The position numbers and the translations under genes were made by a program. This document shows, piece by piece, positions 16,446-21,696 of a stretch of DNA of 21,696 bases. The notes below the pieces were generated by a model, which did no database searches, was not told where the DNA came from, and was given only the letters and a program-made list of their open reading frames with translations. The DNA comes from Chara braunii (Eukaryota > Streptophyta > Charophyceae > Charales > Characeae), in NCBI GenBank assembly GCA_003427395.1, contig BFEA01000370.1, positions 1,220,627 through 1,242,322 on the forward strand, written 5' to 3'. Within the stretch, counting starts at the first letter, position 1; each line of letters starts with the position of its first letter.

Positions 16446-18181
16446 TTAATGGCCTCTGGATCCGCCATGTCGTGAGCCGATACCACCTCCATGGCCTTAT
16501 TCACATTCGTGAGGCTCAATGTCAGCACCTCAACCCTATCTTCCTCCTCGGGCACTTCCCAAAGCCGTCTCCACTTGTTCTCTGATTCCTCAAAGGTGAA
16601 CGAGCCTAGATTGGGCCTATTCCTTCTGCTCCCCGGCCCCGTGTTCTGGCAGGTGATAACTTCATAATTCCCACACGCCGGGTCGCACAGGAGCAGGATC
16701 ATTGCCCCGTCGTGCTTGTTGAAGATTAACATTCCCGTCCGGCACAGAAACGACCGCCCCAGAAGGATGGGGTGATCGACATCGGGCATAACGAAAAAGC
16801 AAGTCCTGGCTCGCACCTTCCCAATCTCTATAATCACATTTGACGCTGTGTCGCAAAAGGCGGCCTTGCAGTTAGCGCCGTGCAGCATGCCATGGTCCGA
16901 GCGGTCGATCTCCATGCCTATCATCACCGCCTCCTTCTCCCTGATAATGTTCATCTTTGCGCCCGTGTCCACCATCCCAGTACACTTCTGGTTCCTTATC
17001 ACCAAATCCACCTTCCCGCACGCCACACATTTCCAATCCATCCTTGTCCCTGCCTCAGTCCACTCTACCTCCCTGGGCAGGACCGTGCTCAGATGGACAT
17101 TTGGCACCAACCTTCGCGAGAGTCGCCCTTTCAACTCACCACGGAGCCTTGGTGCCAACGCCAGGATGTCCTTCAGGTTCATCAGGTCATTGTGGCCTTC
17201 CAGGAGTTTGTCCACCATCCGCTCGACATCAAAACCTTCCTCCATCCGAACCGCGTACTTCTTCCTCTTAGGTACGCTGTCGGGTAGGTTCGGCTCGGCC
17301 TCCTCCCGGGCTCCTCTCTTTTTGGCCCTCATCTCCGCCCGCTGATCCTCCTCTTGTCGGAGCCTCTCATCCTCTTCATCGTCATCCTCTTCCTCTTCCT
17401 CCGGGACCTCCACCATCTCTTTCCTATGTTCTGGCTCAGGCTCCTTTCGAGGGGGTGCCTGACGGGGCTCTTGGCTAGGCCCAACCTTGTTTTGGCTCCT
17501 AGTCCGAGCCGCCTGCGGTACCCTCCCATGCGACGTGGGGGGTCTGTAGGTCATACCTGACCTAGGGACCGTCCCTACAGTCGCCACTCTTGGGCACCCT
17601 TGTTGTCCTGGCGAAGGCTCTGGCCCGGAGTTATAAAGAAAGACCTCAGGCAGGTTGGCCTCCCACTCTCGGGCTTCTTCACACAGGGCTTGCAGTTTCC
17701 GCTGGTATCTCCCCACTTTCTCCAGCAGCTCTTCCATCCTCCCCAAGAGGAGTATGGCCGGCTCTCCTTCACCTTCCTGCCCCTCATCATCCGATTCAAC
17801 GACTATTGGCTCCTCCCTTATAGTCCCTGCCATTAGCCGCTGATTGACCTCCTCTTTATCCCCCATAATCTCCTCGACCCTTACGGTCGGCTCTTCCTTC
17901 TCTTGCCACATTCTAAACATCGTCGGGGGTGCTGTGGGCCCCGCTGCTGCTCGCCGGAGAGCCTCTTGCCTGATTCCTCCCGGGCTCCTGGGGTCAATAT
18001 GCTCACCCCACTTATCATATATGTCCCCGTCCATACAAGAGGAGATTAACCCTGACAATTCATCCTCCCGCCGCCGCTTGCAGAACCGCACGGTGTGGCC
18101 TACATCGCCACAGTGCCAGCAGGTGGCATTTCGCCAATCAAAGCGGGGCCTCCCATACCCTTGGCCCCCTCCTTGGCCGCC
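16277..18181 (-). CDS. Gag 3' end and retropepsin (DTG) ORF
   Basis: Longest intact frame of the element, open from just after the TGA at 18182. It begins with Gly-rich sequence and the CCHC knuckle, then a linker with acidic (EEEEEDDDEEDE) and basic stretches, then an aspartic protease. MVDTGAKMNII holds the catalytic DTG (residues 375-377 counting from 18091), and HPILLGRSF is the usual hydrophobic-Gly motif about 65 residues further on. A CVACGK...C cysteine cluster lies just before the protease. The protease would process gag-pol. After the protease the frame runs on to a stop at 16277, overlapping RT in the -1 frame. No in-frame upstream ATG survives without crossing a stop. Confidence 0.9.
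   Translation of the reverse strand, partial: GGQGGGQGYGRPRFDWRNATCWHCGDVGHTVRFCKRRREDELSGLISSCMDGDIYDKWGEHIDPRSPGGIRQEALRRAAAGPTAPPTMFRMWQEKEEPTVRVEEIMGDKEEVNQRLMAGTIREEPIVVESDDEGQEGEGEPAILLLGRMEELLEKVGRYQRKLQALCEEAREWEANLPEVFLYNSGPEPSPGQQGCPRVATVGTVPRSGMTYRPPTSHGRVPQAARTRSQNKVGPSQEPRQAPPRKEPEPEHRKEMVEVPEEEEEDDDEEDERLRQEEDQRAEMRAKKRGAREEAEPNLPDSVPKRKKYAVRMEEGFDVERMVDKLLEGHNDLMNLKDILALAPRLRGELKGRLSRRLVPNVHLSTVLPREVEWTEAGTRMDWKCVACGKVDLVIRNQKCTGMVDTGAKMNIIREKEAVMIGMEIDRSDHGMLHGANCKAAFCDTASNVIIEIGKVRARTCFFVMPDVDHPILLGRSFLCRTGMLIFNKHDGAMILLLCDPACGNYEVITCQNTGPGSRRNRPNLGSFTFEESENKWRRLWEVPEEEDRVEVLTLSLTNVNKAMEVVSAHDMADPEAIKALREQVLENLQVGEMELVYRLPGGRKGPAMAQARTTSRPFLGEGLSRVPKGGTRP
16322..16328 (-). 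promoter_or_regulatory. Candidate -1 ribosomal frameshift heptamer
   Basis: On the minus strand the gag-pro frame reads CCT TTT TTA GGG, so T TTT TTA forms the classical X XXY YYZ slippery heptamer in the correct phase, followed by GGG. A -1 slip gives TTT TTT AGG GGA, which enters the RT frame directly; the zero frame ends 43 nt later at 16277. A short GGGAG/TTCCC stem is possible downstream, but no strong pseudoknot was found by eye. A plain indel mutation is the alternative. Confidence 0.5.
18080..18121 (-). other. CCHC zinc knuckle (nucleocapsid)
   Basis: CWHCGDVGHTVRFC fits CX2CX4HX4C exactly. It is preceded by a Gly/Arg-rich RGG-type stretch, as in nucleocapsid parts of gag, and followed by a basic KRRR. 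It binds element RNA for packaging. Confidence 0.95.
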
Positions 18182-19480
18182 TCAGCCACCTTGGTCCTAG
18201 CCCCTTTGACCATTCCAACCACCTCCGCGACCCCCACCATTTCCTCCTCGGCCCCGGCCACCACCTCCTCGACCCCCTTGACTTCGGCCTCCATTGCCTT
18301 GTCCACCTTGTCCGTGGTTTCCTTCCCTGGCCACGCTAGCCTGCGAGGCCTGCTGGGAGGGAGGTGGTTGGGCCACAAACTGACCCTGAGCCGCAGGGTA
18401 GCTCGAGGGCCCCATACTTGCCACTGGGCTCGCATAAGGGATCATTTGCCCGGGCTGAGTTTGACTACCCCCGCACGAGGTGCAGTGATTGCAACTGGGC
18501 CAGGATGCAGGCTCACAATGCGGCACCCATTGCCCACAAGCCAGCGGCGGCCCCATACATGACGGCCCGGTCGTCGCCGACGTTGTCGTGGCAGCAGGTG
18601 GCGGCGCAGCAATCGCTTGCGGGACCTGCCCTTTTCCGGATCCTTAACCCCCCACTTGTAAATTCCGCTGCTTCCTCTAGGCCTTGGTTAGGATTTGGGA
18701 GCCCGTCTCTTCTCCGCCATAGTCCTCGCGCCTAGCCTCCTCTTCCACTGCCCCCGACGCCCGACCTTGGGCCACGGTCACTCGCCTCTTTTGCACTTCC
18801 ACCTCATTATCATACCCCCGTGCTGCCAATACGTCCGTGACGATCCTCTTCACCCCTGGGGTCCCGGACGCAGTGGCGTTCGTTTCCTTTCTCTTGCGCC
18901 TTTGCAACCGCACCTGGTCCAGGCTCCCCTCTTCCACCCCTTTGTCGATAGTGGGCCAGGTGAGTTTCTCACTTCCCCTTCCGTGACCCGTCAGCTCCGA
19001 GGCCTCCGAGCCAGTAAGCAGACCCAAGAATATGGCACACTGCGTTTCTTTGGAGAACCCGTGCACCTTCCGCGCCTTACTTTTAAACTCGTGCACAAAC
19101 GTCCCAATCGTGGAGAAGTCATCCTTGTTCATGGCTTCCAAATCCGCCATGGTTTGCAAGCCATCCCCCAACCTGTACTTTCTCTACATCATGTCCCTAA
19201 ACCTCGCCCAACTACCATTGGCGGCATCCACAACCTTGCCCACTTCCTGATGGTGGCTATGAAGGACATATCTTAAGACTCGCTGGAGCTTGACCTCGTC
19301 CGACAACCCCACCAGTGCTTGCTCCGTCAGGTCCAGCCAGTCAGACACCCGTTCTCCCTTGAAGTGGAAGGTATCGATCTTCGGGACATTGCTCGGCGCT
19401 CTCTCGCGCTTATCCAGGGCATCGATGAGGTCGTCAAGCGTTACAAGTTTTCTCCCACCGTCCGCCATCTCCTCAGACAT
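18182..19480 (-). pseudogene. gag: Gag (capsid-like region), five in-frame stops
   Basis: Starts at ATG 19480 (MSEEMADGGRKLVTLDDLID), 394 nt after the PBS. One reading frame continues from here into the protease ORF but is broken by TAG 19184, TAG 18677, TAA 18644, TAG 18197 and TGA 18182 (first plus-strand coordinate of each). Recognisable parts are a capsid-like region (IDTFHFKGERVSDWLDL, GSWARFRDMM, RKYRLGDGL, FSTIGTFVHEFKSKARKV, CAIFLGLLTG) typical of retrotransposon gag, a basic segment (RLQRRKRK), a Pro/Gln/Ala-rich linker, and a Gly/Arg-rich region leading to the zinc knuckle. No frameshift is needed: all damage is point nonsense. Gag would form the virus-like particle. Confidence 0.9.
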
Positions 19481-19873
19481 TTCGATTAACTGCCTTCGAC
19501 TTCAATCCCCCTGTTATAAGAAGCGATAGGACGAAAGGTTCCACTCAGCAGTCCATCCCTTCCCGATCCTATCGGACCGACCACCTAAGCACCCAACGCT
19601 CTGGACCTGGCAGGCATCTCTCCCTCTACTTCCTACCTCCCTTAGGTTCACTTAAGCAAGGCCCATTCTCATTACAAAATTCACTTACATACTCGCCTCG
19701 TTCATACCATCAACCAAACCACCAATTAGATCAACATTCATACCCACACTGCCATATAGACTACTATATGACCCATCTCATAGTTCTTCTCTTATTTGCT
19801 CACGTGCCTAGTTCTCTCTCATTCTCATATTACGCGGATGTCGTTCCACCAGGGACAACGGTAGGCTTCCGTT
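19481..19873 (-). other. 5' leader of the retrotransposon
   Basis: About 390 nt between the PBS and the gag ATG, rich in A and G on the element strand, without a long ORF. It contains the GTAAGT donor-like site at 19688-19683. Confidence 0.7.
19683..19688 (-). promoter_or_regulatory. Candidate 5' splice site in the leader
   Basis: GTAAGT on the minus strand matches all six intron-side positions of the plant donor consensus, though the exon side (TAT) is weak. Splicing to the acceptor at 12768 would remove gag-pol and join the leader to ORF3. Confidence 0.4.
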
Positions 19874-19892
19874 ATCCCCGGCAACGGTGCCA
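19874..19892 (-). other. Primer-binding site, tRNA-Asp type
   Basis: TGGCACCGTTGCCGGGGAT is complementary to the 3' end of plant tRNA-Asp (GTC) with a single mismatch at position 5 (A for G). TGG at the start matches the CCA end of a tRNA. The preceding bases CGACA-GA give a plausible LTR end (CA) at 19896-19895 two bases away. The tRNA sequence is from memory; tRNA-Asp primers are known from Athila-type gypsy elements. Confidence 0.78.
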
Positions 19893-19894
19893 TC

Positions 19895-20460
19895 TGTCGA
19901 GCGCATCGGTCCGGCATCGCACGTGGCAGCGCGGGACCCTCTCGGCCGCGTCACGCAGGAGTTGGACCAACCTCGTCGCGAACACACAAATGGAGCTTCC
20001 TTAGGCTGCTCCGGCCGAGTGCGCCAGCCATACCTCTCGCGAGCCCCTACGACAGGATAGGGCCTACGCGAGGCACAACTTACCTCCACCTTACGGGAGC
20101 TGTCACCTCCCTTCGGTGGGCGTATCCCCGCCGAGCTACAAGTCCACAGTACGAAAGCGACTCGGTTGCAATCGCAGAGGTGGACCAGCCGAGGGCGTTT
20201 CTTGTTCGTTGTAGCGTAGGGGGTACGCGCGGTAATACGCCTATCGGACCCGCACGCGGGCCGACATCCTGGGGGGGCTGAAGTCCCAAGCGTGGCTCGA
20301 CGTCGGTCGACTAGGACGCATCCCACACACCACGCGCACACCACTCTACGAACACGAAGACATAACATACGCGCTCGCACACATTGCACAAACGACACAA
20401 CACGGACAACGCAACAACGCTCCTAGTCCCTCGGTAGCCAACCCATAACCTTCCAATGCG
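19895..20460 (-). other. Putative start of the 5' LTR (right boundary unknown)
   Basis: By position this must be the 5' LTR if the PBS call is right: the element-strand LTR ends CA at 19896-19895. No partner copy was found, so length and right edge are not defined. GC-rich; no credible gene, although a 196-codon minus-strand frame (19808-20398) crosses it. Confidence 0.45.
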
Positions 20461-20473
20461 GAGATCGGATAGG

Positions 20474-20590
20474 GGTCGCGCGCGAGACTTAGTATAAAAC
20501 CGCGCGGACGCGGGGCTAACTCATATCGACTCGCAATGCAAACGTACACAAGCAGTCGCAATGATGGCGTACTATGTCGTGCCCATAATC
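20474..20590 (+). repeat. TATA-containing segment, copy A
   Basis: GCGCGCGAGACTTAGTATAA and the next 95 bp align with 21108-21226 at roughly two-thirds identity (by eye). Shared words include GCGCGCGA, ACTTxGTATAA, CTCGC-ATGCA, GCGATGA/GCAATGA-GGCG and GTGCCCA. The TATAAAA faces right, opposite to the retrotransposon. Confidence 0.7.
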
Positions 20591-20591
20591 G

Positions 20592-20620
20592 TGCGACCCT
20601 CGTTAATTTCGAGGGTCGCA
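20592..20620. repeat. 11-bp perfect stem-loop
   Basis: TGCGACCCTCG (20592-20602) pairs with CGAGGGTCGCA (20610-20620) over TTAATTT. A second perfect stem, CAACCGC/GCGGTTG, lies at 20688-20706. Both lie just downstream of the TATA segment; the T-rich loop could suggest a terminator or 3' end signal, but this is not established. Confidence 0.85.
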
Positions 20621-21107
20621 TTCGACACTCAAATGTCGGCTGACACGCGCCTTAAGGGTTAATCTCTCGACGCTGGACAACCGCCGTGCGCGGTTGGAGA
20701 CCACACCCTCTTCTGCACCCTGGGCAAAGGGGTTGAGTAGATAACTTTAAGCTGTCGTGGCCGTTGAACATCAAGGGGTTTGACTTTGACGGCCGCCACA
20801 GACTATAACGTCCAACCATGAAAACGCAAAAAAGGAGACTCACTCCAACCCCCATTAGCTGATGTCCCTCTAAATGGAAAGGGGGTGGATAAGCCCAAAC
20901 GACGCGCTCGTGGAGGAGGTCCGGTATCCTATCCATAGGCTACCCGGCGTCCGAGATAATGAGGCCCGTACACGGACCCCCAAAGGCTGACCGGGGCTAG
21001 TCCTCCGCCCACGTGCCGCCTCACGTTACCAAAACCCCAAGTTTACTGGTCGTGTCGCACTCGTAATCTCGCCGCCCGACCCATGACTCTTGTAGTGCGG
21101 GATGCGG

Positions 21108-21226
21108 CGAGTGCCGCGCGCGAACTTTGTATAAGATCGCGAGGGCGCTGGACTTACACATACTATCTCGCTATGCAGTTCTACGTGAGTAACCGCGATG
21201 ACGGCGCATTGTGTAGTGCCCACACC
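21108..21226 (+). repeat. TATA-containing segment, copy B
   Basis: Diverged direct repeat of 20474-20590, offset by about 634 bp. TATAAGA replaces TATAAAA. The similarity resumes further on at TCTTCTGCACCCTG (20709 and 21341), so the repeat unit is at least 250 bp with divergent parts between. Two diverged, same-direction LTR or promoter copies are the simplest reading. Confidence 0.65.
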
Positions 21227-21623
21227 TAAATGGCCTGCTCTGAGCCAAGGGGTCCCCTTTCGACGCTGAGGCGTTGGCTGAAGCGCGAGTCAATGGGGGT
21301 AACCCTTTAGCGCGGGCAAAACCGGCCTGAGGGCCTTTCCGTCTTCTGCACCCTGAGGTGTCCCAACGGGTGCGGGGCAAGACGGCCCCTAGGGCAGGAG
21401 GGAGTCTGGAGCGGTGGTGAGTTGTCTAGCGCATCACCAGCAACACGCTGACCCTCCTGCCCGGAACTTTATCGTTCCACCAAGATGAATCGCATTAAGG
21501 AAAAGAAATAAGAATTGGCGAGGGATATCCCCCCCCTTTCTATTCACCCCAACCTTCGACTTACCCTTAGTACGCGGGCACTTCAGGCCACGCTAGCTCC
21601 ACACATAGGTACACATGCACTGG

Positions 21624-21626
<3 letters not shown>

Positions 21627-21696
<70 letters not shown>
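21627..21696. repeat. (AT)n microsatellite
   Basis: Uninterrupted AT run reaching the window edge. The stretch 21230-21620 before it shows no gene. Confidence 0.98.

Larger units (their letters stand above)
10212..19892 (-). mobile_element. Degenerate Ty3/gypsy LTR retrotransposon, internal region
   Basis: Element order on the minus strand is PBS, leader, gag with CCHC knuckle, retropepsin, RT, RNase H, integrase, extra ORF3. RT and RNase H before integrase is the Ty3/gypsy order. The copy has eight in-frame stops and several frameshifts and cannot make its proteins unaided. Limits given run from the ORF3 stop to the PBS; the full element extends further on both sides. I found no LTR pair: the sequence right of 19895 should be the 5' LTR, but no copy of its start (TGTCGAGCGCAT) is visible to the left. 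Either the 3' LTR is too diverged to see by eye, lies outside the window, or was lost. Confidence 0.95.

Noticed and set aside
16848-17345. Plus-strand ORFs opposite the protease region (up to 165 codons)
   Set aside because: Shadows of the well-supported minus-strand retropepsin frame.

Overview
This window looks like nuclear DNA of a plant-lineage eukaryote. The evidence is long microsatellites, several tandem-repeat families, one large Ty3/gypsy-type LTR retrotransposon whose primer-binding site matches a plant-type tRNA-Asp, U6 snRNA-derived sequences, and no intact host gene. The divergent gypsy proteins and the very repeat-rich sequence would fit a streptophyte alga such as Chara, but that is recognition from memory and is not proven here. 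One N (4576) marks this as assembly sequence.

Layout. 1-1800: (GA)n and (CT)n tracts, a CT-rich stretch, then about 12 units of a 92/93-bp satellite with nested palindromes. 1800-3000: no convincing gene; one weak minus-strand ORF (1951-2568). 3000-4700: an unusual run of more than 20 short, mostly perfect stem-loops, including a 3' U6 snRNA fragment, a 75-bp imperfect foldback and a poly(T)/poly(A) pair. 5005-5335: a 51-53-bp tandem repeat. 5540-8770: GC-rich sequence without a credible gene, holding a second U6-like relic at 6618-6687. 8833-9995: tandem array of about 400-bp units.

10212-19892 (minus strand) is the internal region of the retrotransposon. In its own 5'->3' order it carries: tRNA-Asp-like PBS (19892-19874), leader with a GTAAGT donor-like site, gag (capsid-like domain, Gly/Arg-rich region, CCHC knuckle), retropepsin (DTG), a possible -1 frameshift heptamer, reverse transcriptase (YIDD), RNase H, integrase (H2C2, DDE, GPY module), and an extra 2.5-kb third ORF. 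ORF3 holds two tandem capsid-like domains, an acidic proline-rich region and a coiled coil. A textbook branch point, pyrimidine tract and AG lie just before its ATG, so it may be made from a spliced subgenomic RNA, as retroviral env genes are. The copy is dead: five in-frame stops in gag, two in pol, one in ORF3, and several frameshifts. One frameshift is exactly explained by a 14-bp tandem duplication. Most stops are one C-to-T change away from CAG, CAA or CGA.

19895-21620 should contain the 5' LTR, but no matching 3' LTR was found, so element boundaries stay open. This stretch also holds two diverged copies of a TATA-containing segment in the opposite orientation, and the window ends in (AT)n. 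The most interesting items are the ORF3/splice-acceptor arrangement, the frameshift heptamer and the stem-loop cluster at 3000-4700.
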